This document shows, one piece after another, positions 10,871 through 23,538 of a stretch of DNA of 64,000 nucleotides (positions within the stretch are counted from its first letter, which is position 1; each line of letters begins with the position of its first letter). Source of the stretch: Begonia masoniana. Lineage: Eukaryota > Streptophyta > Magnoliopsida > Cucurbitales > Begoniaceae. Under the pieces are notes generated by a model. It saw nothing but the letters and a program-made list of their open reading frames with translations. It ran no database searches and was not told the origin of the DNA. A program made the translations under genes and the position numbers. The DNA is taken from positions 72,931,497 to 72,995,496 of the forward strand of contig CM039502.1 in assembly GCA_022432975.1 (NCBI GenBank), given 5' to 3'.

Positions 10871-13237
10871 TGTAACACCCGGCATTTTTGCCATGTAATA
10901 GTTTTCCCGGGTCATTTAATCGCGATTAATATTATATTAATACAATGTATGTTTTAGTTGAAATGATGGAATGTTTAAGGGAAAACCAACCTAAGTGTAA
11001 TCAAAACAAGTCAATTAGGTTAAAAGCTAATGGAAGGGTAAATGTGGAAGTAATTAAGGTAGGTGGAAGCAAACCAATGGATGAGTGCCAAGTGTCAACT
11101 TGTTGAAGAAGATATGTCTTCTCTTCCTCCTACGTGAAGCCCACTTCTACCTCCCCTTTCTGTTTTCTCTTTTCCAGGCGACCAGCAACGATTTTAACCT
11201 CAATCCTTTTCTTGATTTCTTTCTGTCTCTCCAGCAAAGGTAATCATCTACTAAGGTTATCGATTTTGGACAAGTTTAATGCGGGTTTTCACTGAAGTTT
11301 AGGATTATTGTTTCTGTGAAAACCCACTATTTTGGACGAAAATACGTTAGTGTGTTTTCCTAAAAAGGTTGAAATGAGCTTGCTGCATATTCTACAAGTT
11401 ATTTGTTAGCATTTGCAGCTTGTTTAATTTCACTACATTGCAGCAAACAGGTTCGAGCAGTTCCGAGACTTTCCAGCTGTCTGCATCGAGGAGAACAAGT
11501 AAGTTCATACGTATAGGTTTGGCCCTTAAGGCCCTACAATACGGAGGTACTAGGTTCTATGTTGTCGGGATTTCTGTTGGGTAGTTAAGCCAAGGTTATG
11601 TTCTAGGTTAAGTGTGTTCTGTTTTATATTCTGCTTATTATTCTGTTGCCTGTCTATAAATGTTCATGCATACACGTTTTTCTCTGAAAGTCATGAAAAG
11701 GTTTTCTGCACACGGTTTGAAGTTAAGTAAGATAAAACCTGTAATGTAATGTATGGTTAAGTGTGGACGAGGACTGGCATCCTGTCATGTACTCCTGTTG
11801 TGGCATGTACTCCTGTTGCGCCAGCTCCTCTTCCCACTTATACCTTCCTGTCCAGTGAAATGTAATGTAATGTTCATGTATTTGAAAAAGATTCATGCAT
11901 AGCACGTTTATCACTCTGCATTGTATGTTCTTACTGAGCTCTAGGCTCATAGATGAACTCCCTGTTGTAGGTACGGATCCTCCAGATGAGGAGCTTGAGC
12001 CTCAAACTGATGAGTTGATGTAGTTGGCGGGAGGAGCTCACGGGATGGTTGCTGCAGTTAGACAATCGTCATTCCTGTGAGAATGTGTTTTATGTAAAGT
12101 TATGTCAAGTTTTGTACAAGTTGTTTTGGGGTTTTAAAACATTTGAAGTGTATGTCAAGTTCTGTAAAACTTTTGGGATCTTCAAAACGAGGTATAAAAT
12201 CTGTGTCGATGTTTTTCTTTAAAACTTCTGTCTGACAGTTGAATGTATATTTTGAAATATTCTGGAACTGCCTTGAGTTTTCTCTGTTAGTGTGTGCATG
12301 GATTGTCTCGAGTTTTAGAGCTATCTATGCAATTTGTTTTCTCGAATCTCTATCATGTTGTCTATCATGTTGTCAAATATGTTGTTTTAAAACTATGTTT
12401 TGAAATCGGGTTTTTAATAAATTTTGAAGTTTTATGCCTTCTGTTGTTATGTCTTCTGTTGATATGTCATGCTGTTAAATGTCGTCAATTCAGTCATCCG
12501 CCCCAGTCAAAGTCAATTTAGTCATCCGCCCCAGTCAAAGTCAATTTAGTCATCCGCCCAGTTATATGCCTTAGTCATCCGCCCCAGTCAAAGTCAATTT
12601 GGTCATCCACCCCAGTCAAAGTCAATTTAGTCATCCGCCCCAGTCAATTCAGTCATCTGCCCAGTTTAAAACCCCGTCTTCCGGTTGACGTCACCCAAGT
12701 CTTCCGCCAGTATAATGCTTATATCTTCCGGTTGACGTCATCCATCTTCCGGCTGACGTCATCTCCTCATCCGATCTCAGTTACCGTCTGTGTCTTCCGC
12801 TTGACGTCACCCGTCTTCCGGTTGACGTCACCACCTCTTCTGCCCAGTTTTATCCAGTCTCTTCCGCTGAACCCTGTTCACATTTTGATCCACCGGTCAC
12901 TGTTCAATTTTGTCTTATTTGAATTCACCGCTGCCCCTCTTAAACTAAGTCTTCCGCCTTCATTTTCTGTTTCCTGCTACTGCCAATTGCACTGTTTCAT
13001 TTCTCCTGCTGCTATTCATTTTGTAGTCTAGTTTTGAACTGTTTCATTTTCTCTATTCTGATTCCAAATCCCGAAAATGTTTTTCCTTCTCTGTTAAGCT
13101 TTAGGGTTTTACTCTTAAAAGTTCAGTTTGTTTTCTGTTTGTTTTAAAAAAAAAAATAGTCACTGTTTCCCGTTGACTGTCCCGGAGTGACGGCTCCGAC
13201 CCCGGACCCCGATCGGGTTCGGTCTCGGGCTGTCACA
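10871..13237 (+). repeat. 3' LTR of T1
   Basis: Near-identical to 127-3454 outside the arrays. It keeps the fuller 3' segment (12661-12840) with five TGACGTCA palindromes in CTTCCGGTTGACGTCA-like contexts, and only about five 28-bp units. It ends TGTCACA, followed by TSD CTGGG. Confidence 0.95.
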
Positions 13238-13242
13238 CTGGG

Positions 13243-15992
13243 AATAGGAATTAAGACACAATAAATGACAAAAAGTTAAGAACCTCACCGAGGCAACGAA
13301 GCCCAGGCCTAAATAATACATCAAGGAAAGATTCAAAAGCGAGGCAACTAATGCCATAGAAATGGCCTAGAACAAGGCTTGACACGAGATTTCCAAAAAG
13401 ACCTAAATCCAACCATGTCCCTCGACTTCGTGGCACATGGTCCTCTGTAGTGTTACACTGTGAAGCATTTTGTGTTGCCCAAACAAATGCGTTCTCGATA
13501 AACGTTATTTATCGCGACTTAGGAAATAGTAAATTGTGGCATAATGTGTGTTTATCTTTTGGGTTTTGAGAAAAACCCAATTTTTGCACCTAATTTATCA
13601 AAACTTGGTATAAAATCCACACCAATGCAATTTTAACCAATAGATTTGAGTTGTTAAGCTTGAAATCAGATTTTCTAACTAAACGTAAAAAACTAACAAA
13701 ACTAAGGTTTAGATTCGACATATGCTTGAAGAACGCTGTTAAAACATGATGTTTATGACAACGGTAGTACGGCATATCTCCCCACGTTGCATTACCTTCT
13801 CTTCCTTACTCTTCGTCAACAAAAAAGGAAACCCTCTTTTAAATAAAAGAAATATATTATTTTATTTAATAAATAATCATATATATATAATCTAGACCAT
13901 GACATTTATGATTGTTTAAAAATTAAAATTAAAATTAATTTTTTGACAAATTAAATTTCTACCTTTCAACTATTAATAATTTAAACATTAATCTCAAAAA
14001 ACACAAAAAATTTTACTCATAAATTTTATTAATTTAAAATTTGCAAATTTTACATTACTTGCAAACTTTGAGCATCAGTTTTACAGACATACAAAAGAAA
14101 ACACAATCACTAAAAAAATTGTGACATATAAACAACAATCTTGATTAGATTTAGCGATTTTCACTCAGGGCCATAACATTGTCAGTTACATCATTACATG
14201 CTTGTGCAACATGCAAATATAGTATGTACACAATAAAAATTGCTCTGCTCGCTGGTCAAGAATCTTGGTATGCAACCGATATATATAATAATAATATGCA
14301 TCCACAAATATATGTTCAAAAAGGTACATCTATAGTAAAAACTAACATGTAATCAAGAATGTCATCAAGCGTCAGAGAAATATCTCCGACTAAGGTTTGA
14401 AACAATAATGAAACTCATTAGCGAATATAATAAATAAATACCAATCGGTGTTGACTTTATGCATTGATTCTGAGATGTTGAGTTTTTATCCAAAATTTCA
14501 ATGATCTTTTGATTTTTATTATTGGCTCTTTAAGTCTTCCGCTGCAAGTTATCTAATTTTATCGTAGGTCGGACTGTTCGATTCTTCCAAATGTCGAATC
14601 GTTCACTGTTTCTATCGCTACCCACCTCCGGATTATGAGTATTTGTAAAGGGTCTAGTATTTCTTTTTTTTTTTCACTGTTCTTGGTTTTCTTAGATTTT
14701 CTTTTATAAAATAGTTTTAAAGGGTAGATATTGTGTAAGAGTGACCTTTACAAGGTAAAAATGATTATGACATACAATAAATTTGTAACAATTATCTCCT
14801 CTCTAATATATATGTAAATCATAATCAAACCAGTTGAAAAGGAAAAACCTGGAATTCATGGTCTACCATCTACTTGTCATTTCAAATTTAACAGTAAATG
14901 TATGGCAAAGAAGATATTAATTATTGTGCAATTCAAAAGCAAGAAGATGAACAAAGGAAACACTAGTTATCTCCTGACAATAGCTTATCTCAGTTATCAC
15001 TCACTTAATGGAACTTAATTGCAGTTGTTTATCGTTTTTGCTTGAGAAACACTTAATCTAATTAAACTCTGTCATAATAAAATTTATTATGCTAACACGA
15101 TATTGTCTACTTTAGGTCGATACCATTTTTATTCTCAATTTTTATTCCAAAACATATCGTACTATTTTAGAAATAAATTTTACTTATAAGTCATTCACCT
15201 CAGTAGCACTCAAGTTGTGTGAAATTTGGAGATGATCTTTAGTCATTCTGACATTCATATGACATGTTATCACAATCACCTTCTCGTGACTCAATAAGGT
15301 TAAAATAAATTCCTCATTTCTTTCTTTCTATTCTCATGGTAGCATTTATCATATTAATGCAGAATACTTTTCCTTATTTACTAGATGGACCGCTGATAAC
15401 ATAAATGCCAACTTCGTAACTCTAGAACTAATATTTTATCTAGACAAAGGGTAGCAAGTAGTCGTTAGAGAGGAGGGAATTCAGAGGATGAAATTCTGCC
15501 AATTCTGATCATAATCGACATTAAGACTTGACAAACGTCACCGTCGTCCAAAGATAAATCGAGTTTCATAATTCTATTCTCAATTTGATTGAGAATTCAA
15601 TTTTTTTTTAACATAAAAATTCATTATGGATCAAGGATTCATTAGATTGGTGTTAGACCAATGATGCTAGAGGTTCGATCTTCAAGGGAATCAAGGAGTT
15701 TTGAAGATAGATCAAAATTTAAACCAATTGTTTCTCATTTGGTTGAAATTTTGAGTTTTAAGGAGAAAGACAGATTTTCTAGAATGAATTTAGAATTTAT
15801 TGTTAAAGACTACAAATATATGCGATAAAACGATCTAGAAATAAAAGATTTCTCAATCAATAACAAATTGTGTTTGACGATCAGGTTTTGCAGGAAACCC
15901 AATTTGAAATCTTGTGAAGAACTATGGTGTCGCATGCCCGGCTCTTAGTGATCGATAAAAATTTCAATGGATGTTAAGGTGTCCTTAAAAGG
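13243..15992. other. AT-rich host DNA between elements
   Basis: About 2.75 kb with no retrotransposon signature. Short ORFs on the minus strand (13251-13436, 13590-13775) match nothing I know. The rest is AT-rich with runs such as (AT)n near 13880. I see no exon structure, RNA gene or terminal repeat. Confidence 0.5.
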
Positions 15993-17330
15993 TGTAATAC
16001 CCGGTTCTATCAAACCGTTTCTCTATTCCTTTTAAACTAATGACACAATTTATATGGCAATATTAAATGTAGGGTTAGTGGATGACTAGGCAAGGGCATA
16101 AGGGTAATTAGAAATTTAAAGGTGGATAACGTATTTAAGGAAACTATTAATGAAGTAGCCGCCACTGTTTACTTCATTCCCTCTCCATTTTCAGCTCCTC
16201 AGCTTAGCAGAGCGCGATAGGAGACCCCTTCGACTTCCTCCAGCAATTTCCTCCGAACTTGGTAAGTTTTGCTTCTATTTCTTGTTACATTGTATCTATT
16301 GTTGGTAAAAGGGATGTAACGCCCCCGAACCCACCCTGGCTCGGAGCGCTACTTTGCTAACCAAACCCGCGTTTAAAACATTGTTTAAAATAATTTTCGT
16401 AAATTTTATGAACTCGTTTTCGGGTTTTTCGAACCCTCGAAATTTATTGGAAAACGGGCCCAAAATACGTTTAAAATACGTCGGAAAATGTCGGGTCAAA
16501 ATATTGTAGAAAAAGGGAGAATTTAAAAAAAAACAAAATTTAGCCCAAATGGGCGCTGGGCGCGCGCGCGCCCAGGCAGCGCGCCAACGCTCCGCGCGCC
16601 CGCCTGCGCGCTGGGCGCGCCCCGCAGGTGCCCAATCGCGTTCGGTCGCGTTTTGGGCTCGATCGATCGGGCCCGCTCGGGCTATTTTCACCAAAATTGA
16701 CCCCGGCCGCGATCGATCGTGACCCATGCCCGATCGATCGGGCCGGCTCGGGTATTTTCGACCAAAAACGTCCCAAAACACCCCGTTTTGACTTTTCCTG
16801 ACTTTCCCAACCTTTCTACACTTTTCTACAAGCCCGACACCTCCAAAAATCCTGAAATTTCTACCATACGCTCCCGACACATAAATCTTCAAATCCCGTA
16901 AATTTTGTGGAAAACCGACTTCAAACGGATATTAATAAAAATAGCTAACTTAAACCCGACGTCGTTTGTTTTAAAATCAAAACGGACAGCATAACGCCTA
17001 AAATCCGATAAACCAAAACCTGCGATTTAAAAGCGGAAAATTCACATCTTCAATTCCAACTCACCACATATCAACACAATAAATTCATAACACCATCAAA
17101 GTGAGTACGAAAACGTTTACGAAACTAAGTACTAAAACTTTCCACCATTCTAATCTATTTCAAAACAAAACCTTTACAAATAAAACTATCCACAACATTC
17201 CCACAAAATACCCGAAGAAAGATAGTGATCCAGACGCCCCGACAACTGCCTGCACCGGCACGCCCCGTGCATCTCCGACTGCTCCCAAGTCTTGGCTAAC
17301 TCACATAGCTCACCTGTACACCTGTCGTTA

Positions 17331-18398
17331 CCTACACCACAGAACACACACGCAAACGTAAGCTTACGCTTAGCAAGTAGGGGTTAACAAATACGACTAG
17401 ATAAAATGCAAGCTGCACACAACGCTGAACAAAACAACCAAACAACACAACGACACGAAACAAAACACAGATTAGCCCGCATCAACAATGCCTTATTCTT
17501 TAACACAGTACGACAACGCAACACAACACCACACACCACAACGTAGTCAACCTAGCACATGTAGTTTCTACTCTCGGTTGTATGTATCACGTTCTCATTT
17601 CATTAATCGTAGGCGTACCTCTCTCGTAGAATATCCATTCTACTCGAGACACAGTTGCGTACCTCTCGAGTAGCACTCGAGACACAGTTGCGTACCTCTC
17701 GAGTATCACTCAAGACACAGTTGCGTACCTCTCGAGTAGCACTCGAGACACAGTTGCGTACCTCTCGAGTAGCACTCGAGACACAGTTGCGTACCTCTCG
17801 AGTAGCACTCGAGACACAGTTGCGTACCTCTCGAGTATCACTCGAGACACAGTTGCGTACCTCTCGAGTATCACTCGAGACACAGTTGCGTACCTCTCGA
17901 GTAGCACTCGAGACACAGTTGCGTACCTCTCGAGTAGCACTCGAGACACAGTTGCGTACCTCTCGGGTATCACTCGAGACACAGTTGCGTACCTCTCGGG
18001 TATCACTCGAGACACAGTTGCGTACCTCTCGGGTATCACTCGAGACACAGTTGCGTACCTCTCGGGTAGCACTCGAGACACAGTTGCGTACCTCTCGGGT
18101 AGCACTCGAGACACAGTTGCGTACCTCTCGAGTATCACTCGAGACACAGTTGCGTACCTCTCGAGTGGCACTCGAGACACAGTTGCGTACCTCTCGAGTA
18201 GCACTCTTCCACTCGAGACATCTCAAAGCAAAGCAACCAACCAACAACAATTCCCAAACAAAGCAAAGAAATCAATAAACAACAATTCCCTACCGTTTCG
18301 TAGTGTAGGCCCGAAGGCAAAACATAACGTCCTCTACTTACCTGGCGTCTCGGTAATTGCTTTCTCACTTCCACCAGTCAAATCACACGTGCGATCAC
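17331..18398 (-). other. Candidate spliced exon pair in B2 (exon 2 18342-18398; exon 3 from 17331 leftwards)
   Basis: Exon 2 (57 nt) lies between TTGTTAG and GTAAGT; exon 3 follows GTGGTGTAG. Joined 1+2 in the split Gly codon, the frame is open and reads LTGGSEKAITETPGND, then TGELCELA. The copy at 43674 reads LTGRSEQTFAEQLGDD with SGELDDGA at the same alignment positions. Exon 3 here runs past the usual stop. No ATG is seen upstream in frame. Confidence 0.55.
17641..18212 (-). repeat. 33-bp minisatellite in B2 intron 2
   Basis: About 17 units, reverse complement of the B1 unit, with CTCGAGT/ACTCGAG arms in most; several have CTCGGGT arms. A subset in the middle (about 17960-18080) shares the CTCGGG variant, which suggests block amplification. 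Long ORFs on both strands are by-products of the 33-bp period. Confidence 0.95.
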
Positions 18399-21165
18399 CT
18401 AACAAATAACGAAAAGTTACTTAGTAACACCTAAAGGATTCTAAAACTGTAACTAACTTAAACTATCCATCACTTTTAACCTAAAACTAACCAACACTCA
18501 AACAATCTCACAATTAAACACACAAACCCGATTTTTATGAACTTTACCGACGTCCAACTTTAAACGGCCATAACTTTCTCATTTTTCAACGGATTTCGAC
18601 GTGCCACCCCAACTCGGAAAGCTCTACATGTCTACTTTCCATTGAAACACTCAATTTAACCAACCAAATACTTTGGCCAACCCGAAACACCCAAAACAGC
18701 ATCGGCCAATATTTTCTCCAAAACCGGTTTTCACAACTTTTCATCTAATTTCTAATCAAACTCCCTAACCAACCTAAACTCATCTATCTAAAGCTTAAAC
18801 ACCCAAAAATAGGAAGAACATTCATCAAAGAACCCAAATTTCGGAGCTCTCAAGCTAGGGTTTCCAAACCCTAACTAAAACTCACACAAACTCCATCAAA
18901 ACACTAAAAATCAACCCTAAGTTGCATCAAACATAAAACCCACTTAAACTCTTACCTTAAAGCTTGAGAAAATAGAAGATTGAAGGAAGGAGATACACTT
19001 CAATGGCTGCCAAAGGACCGTGGAGAGCAAGGGGAAGAAGAAGGGTTTTTGATGTTTTCTCCTTCACTTTCTTTTAATTTATAAAATCATCTTTTTACTT
19101 TTCATTTTTACACCAACATTTCACTTAATTATAATAACAACCCATCCCCTTTTCCTCCTTTCATTTCCAACGTGATTGGCTACTCCTTTCTCTCCTTTCA
19201 TTCAATTTTTCTAACTAATTTTCTAACTAATTTTCTAACTAATTTTCTATTGGTCCAATTGTGCTTTGACTTTTCAAACAATTCTTTTTGGTTTTGAATT
19301 TTCCAAACTCTTTTCTCCCTTCTAACCAATAACAAATAGTACTTCACTTTAATTACCTTAACCATAATCATAAGCCTATACGCGTTATTGAAATTTTTCG
19401 GGTGTTACAAGGGATGATAAATGAGGTTTTGAGAAGGCGGTAAGCGAGTGGTGGTTTCGGTTTAAGTTGAAATCGGGAATGCACAATGACTAGAGTTCCC
19501 AAAACAGTTTCCCTTAGATTTCTAGTGGTTTAGAATGAAGATTAGAGGGAATATAATGTATGCTCTGTCTATGGTTTTAGGTTTGAGTAATACCTGAAGT
19601 AGCTTGCAACCAAGTTTTTCCAGGAGACCAGGTAAGTAAAGTTTTCTTGTGCCTTCGGGCTTACATCACAAAACATTAGGGTTTGTATGTTGGAATGTAT
19701 TGGTATGTCATGCATCATATTTTTTTTTAAAAAAAGTATACGAAAATGAATTTGAATGCATGTTGGCATAGTGAGGATTGAACATATTGAAACAGCTGTG
19801 TGAATCAGTTTCACTGTTAAGGGAAGTAATCCGCCCCTTAATGAGACAGTGGATATTTATACTTTGGGAGAGTTGATCCAACTTCCAATTTCACAGGGGG
19901 ATCTGAACATGTGAATCAGATTTGCTGTTAAGGGAATTTATCTGCCCCTTAATGAGCCAGTGGATGTATATACTTTGGGAGAGTTGATCCAGCTTCCAAT
20001 TTCACAGGGGGATCTGAACAGAAACGAAACATGAACAATTGAGTTGAGAAAGTAGAAATTGCATGATTAGGAATTTATATATATTTCAGTGTTTCATTTC
20101 ATTACAGCTTTACTTACTTAGCATTAGGCTAATAGATGAGTTTTGTGATGTAGCTGTTGAGGATACTGCAGGTGAATTTCCTTATTGCACAGATGATTAG
20201 ATGTGGTTGGAGGAGTACATTCATGCCTCGGCCTGGTAAACTGATGAGGCGGGTTAACTGTTGTCTGATGGTGTGAAAGTTTAGTTGACAGTATTTCAAT
20301 TTAAGTGTGTTGAATTTTCATTACAGAAGTGATTTCAATGTTTTGAATACAATTTCGAGATTTTCCTGTTAATAGTATTCTGTTGGGATTTAATGTTGGC
20401 ACTCACTGGAACTTTAGTAATGTGATGGTTTGAAATGTTTTTGAATGGTTTTAGTGAAGTGAGTAAATTCTTTTCTATAGGTTGAGTTGTTGTTCTGTTG
20501 TCTATCGGAAGATGTCTTTAGTGGAAGCCATCGGATGATATAGAACGAAATTTGTCGTTTAGTGACCGATGGATGTCGTGTGTTAATCCACCGGAAGATG
20601 GAGAAAATGTTTTGTCGTTCAGTGACCGGTGGATGTCGTGTGTTAATCCACCGGAAGTTGTAGGAAATGTTTTGTTGTTTTGTGACCGGTGAATGTCGTA
20701 TGATAATCTACCGGAAGATGTAAGAAGTGTTTTGTCGTCTAGCCACCGGTGGATGCTGTATAGCGTCGATCATCCGGCTGACGTCACCGGAAGGTGTAGA
20801 GCGTATTTTGTCGTTTTGCCACCGGATGATGTCTTCTATTTTCTGCTTCAGCCCCTTTTGTTGACTTTATCCAGCGGGCGATGCGTTTGACTTTTGAAAC
20901 CTATAAAGTGTTCTGCGATTTAATCCTTTATTCCTTTTGCCGATTATTCCCAAAAATTCTAACTGAGTATTCAAACCTTGTACAATAGTTTTGTTTAACT
21001 CCATTTTACTTAAATGATTTCCGCTGTAAGTTTCGAATATTATTGTTTTGAAGATTCTGCTTATGTCAAGTTTTTTTCAAAAAATAAAAAATAAATACGG
21101 TTGAAATTTTTGTCATGTACGGGTATGGTGTGACGAACCGGGTTCAGATAACTCGGGGCGTTACA

Positions 21166-21488
21166 AAAGGTACTGTGGTGCTCATAAAACTCCTAGAATG
21201 CACAGATTTGCGAAGCATAGTTAAGCATCGACACAAACAGTTATCCCCGTACCATAGTGCTCGTGCTGGGGTGCTCTAGCCAATTTCATCGCCTCTTCTG
21301 GGAGCTGGGAATTTTACTATTTTTTTCCCGAGTGGGTTCCTATCTCGGTTATAGGTTTCAACAACTATTTTGAAATTCTTGAAATAATATTGATCTGGAT
21401 ATGACGATAGGTACATGGATGGACTTATTGAATTGAGTGAAATTTCTTAGATACGTCAATCTTAGATTTGATAGTGTAGTAATATACC
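21166..21488. other. Host DNA between A1 and the Athila-like element
   Basis: No gene or repeat recognised. The last five bases ATACC (21484-21488) duplicate 63291-63295. Confidence 0.5.
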
Positions 21489-22756
21489 TGTTAGTGATTT
21501 TCTACATCTAACGCAAGTGCACGTGCTGCTAACAAAGTAATAAAGAGTAAGTAAAAGTCAATTCCACGAGGATAATCTTAACTAAGTTTAATTGCTGTAA
21601 AATTATATAAAATAAGAATGAAATATAAAGAAAAATAGCGTGAGTGGTAGAATAATATAAAATTAGAGTTTACTCATATATGATAAAGAAATAAATTGAA
21701 ATAAATTGAGAAGATTATGATAATGAAAACCTTGGTTAGGATCGATTTCCTCGATATATACAATTTACCACTAATACTATAAAAAACTACAACATTTTCC
21801 ACTGAACAGCGAGAACTAATATTTTATAGGGTTATCTCGAATTATCTAATTAAATTCAATTTTTGAATAGACAAAACTTAATCTTAATTTCTTTAGAATC
21901 CTATTCTCGATGCCAAACAAATTAATATCAACTATTTTGTAATAATTTAATTTATTTAATCAATCATGCATCTCAAAATTCCTATCTATCTCTCGGTACA
22001 ACAGAAACATGTAACATCAAATTTGTCTGTCAACACAATTTGAATTAAACAACAAACATCATGATAGATCATTCAATGAAAAATAAGCAAACTTGCGTAG
22101 ATCTCAATAAATCATGTAATGGGTACTTTCTCTCCTAATCAAGATTAAAATCCTAGCCCATAATCATGACAATAAAATCTAAAATAAAAATATTCATCAA
22201 AAGAAAAATCTCAAAAGTCGAAGAAGAAGAATGGTTGATCTTCAAATTGCCATGCTAATCTCCTTCTTCCTTTCCTGGTGGTCTCTGTCTCCCGTCCCCC
22301 TCATTCATTAAAAAAAAAAAAAAATCAATCTCTTCTATTCTCTTTTTCCAGAGATCCTCGCTAGGAGACCTCATCTGGTGGGAAATATTCTTTCTCCCTT
22401 CCTTGATTCTAGAGATTTTTCCAGTAATTTTCTCTCTTTTCTTGATTCTAGGGATTTTTCCTTATATGTGCTCATTCTCTTTTCGTCATTCAAATAAAAA
22501 TCAAATCTTCATTTTTTTACTTTCCCGCTAGTAAATCTGTGGCCAAATATGATAACAACAAATTTTAAATTAGTGCTAATAATATGATTTTTCTAAAAAT
22601 AAACATAGAATTCATTAAATTCTTAAAATCTTTTAATGCTACAGCAACCTACAACAATTTCTATAATTTTGACCAATTTCCTTTTATATTCATGCAAATC
22701 ACACGGATTTTATTAAATAAAAATAGTATAAAATAACTATATTTTAATAGTTATCA
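21489..22756 (-). repeat. 3' LTR of the Athila-like element
   Basis: On the minus strand it starts TGATAACTATT and ends AAATCACTAACA. It matches 62072-63290 along its length with scattered substitutions and small indels, including a longer A-run near 22310. Confidence 0.92.
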
Positions 22757-23538
22757 AATACCCCCAAACTTGAACCATTACTGGTTCTCGAGTGATGTAA
22801 AATAAAATCAATATTAAAGAATTCTCAAGGTAACATTAATAAATTTTATGCAATTTCCAAGATACTTCGAAAGTTGTAATCTTATGAAAAATTCCACTAA
22901 CACAATTAAAATCAATTAACATAGAGTTATTTCCCAATAAAATAATTTTCCAAAGTGTGTGTGTGCTCAAACACCTCTTCAACTTGTTAAGTTCAATCAT
23001 CAAACTAAACTTCAGAGTTAATATTATAGATTGCTAACTCTTCAATACTTTTCCGAAGTTAATTAAATTTTAAAGGTTCTCTTCTTTTTTTTTTGAATAA
23101 ATAAGAGGGATATATAAATTCTTTGTATTGACTTTCTCTTATAAATCACACTATCTTTTTACGCGATTGTCAACATTGATCATGAAGCTCTCCGGTTACT
23201 CAGTAGTGTCATCTAAAGATACATACTCGTATAGTATCATAGAAGAATATTGCAACGGAGTTCCTCCCAAAGTTCCTCTATTTAAATTATATCCATTGAG
23301 TATCCAAATGACTCACTCGAGATTGAAAGTAGATTAGAAAATTGCAATTATTCTGTTTTTCAATTTATTTTTTTATAACTCTCAAACTTATTATTTATTA
23401 TGTTATTATATTTTTATTATATTTTTTAGAAGAATCTTTTATCTCTAATTTTCTTCGGTAAACATTAAATCATTTTCATCTAAATATAACTGTGAAATCT
23501 AATTGGAATAATATCCCTAAGCAAACTAAAAAGGAGTT
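22757..23538 (-). other. Athila-like 3' noncoding region and polypurine tract
   Basis: Minus-strand GGTTCAAGTTTGGGGGTATT lies directly next to the LTR (22757-22776) and fits a polypurine tract. The rest is AT-rich noncoding sequence, which continues at 41178 after the inserted LTR. The bases before 23539 are the TSD GAGTT. Confidence 0.75.

Larger units (their letters stand above)
127..13237 (+). mobile_element. Tekay/Del-like Ty3 chromovirus T1, complete but inactive
   Basis: Seen: two LTRs (127-3454 and 10871-13237), both TGTAACACCCGG...TGTCACA; a 5-bp duplication CTGGG at 122-126 and 13238-13242; an initiator-Met-type primer site; gag-pol with a C-terminal chromodomain; and a polypurine tract before the 3' LTR. 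Known: this domain order (gag, protease, RT, RNase H, integrase, chromodomain) with an iMet primer site is typical of chromoviruses, and the protein wording is Tekay/Del-like. Four in-frame stops make it non-autonomous. A solo LTR (8064-10854) sits between pol and the polypurine tract; without it the element is about 10.3 kb. The LTRs are nearly identical outside the tandem arrays, so insertion was fairly recent. Confidence 0.95.
16315..19409 (-). mobile_element. Solo LTR, type B (copy B2), minus, inside A1
   Basis: On + it starts TGTAACGCCCCCGAACC and ends CGGGTGTTACA, the reverse of type B; TSD AGGGA at 16310-16314 and 19410-19414. It has a 33-bp minisatellite with nearly the same unit as B1 (17641-18205) and a block of GATCGATC palindromes and GCGCGC-rich sequence (about 16555-16750) near its 3' end. 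The conserved CCTGCACCGGCACGCC block near 17250 follows exon 3. TATA-like TTTATAAATT lies near 19076-19086 on the minus strand. Confidence 0.93.
15993..21165 (+). mobile_element. Solo LTR, type A (copy A1), interrupted
   Basis: TGTAATACCCGG...CTCGGGGCGTTACA, with TSD AAAGG at 15988-15992 and 21166-21170. Without the inserted 16315-19409 LTR it is about 2.07 kb, matching the 2.11 kb T2 LTRs. GTATTTAAGG (16131-16140) is the TATA-like box. Exon 2 follows GGTTTTAG near 19579 and ends CCAG|GTAAGT near 19630. Its conserved frame has a TGA, so this copy is decayed. Repeats of about 60 bp at 20500-20840 carry CCGGTGGAT...ATCCACCGG hairpins and one TGACGTCA (near 20776). Confidence 0.92.

Noticed and set aside
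13251..13436. Hydrophobic 61-codon minus ORF in host DNA
   Set aside because: No homology recognised, short, and no splice or promoter context to support a gene.
16296..16892. 198-codon minus ORF, Arg/Ala-rich
   Set aside because: It lies across the LTR border in the GC-rich palindrome block; the related B3 segment does not keep the frame.
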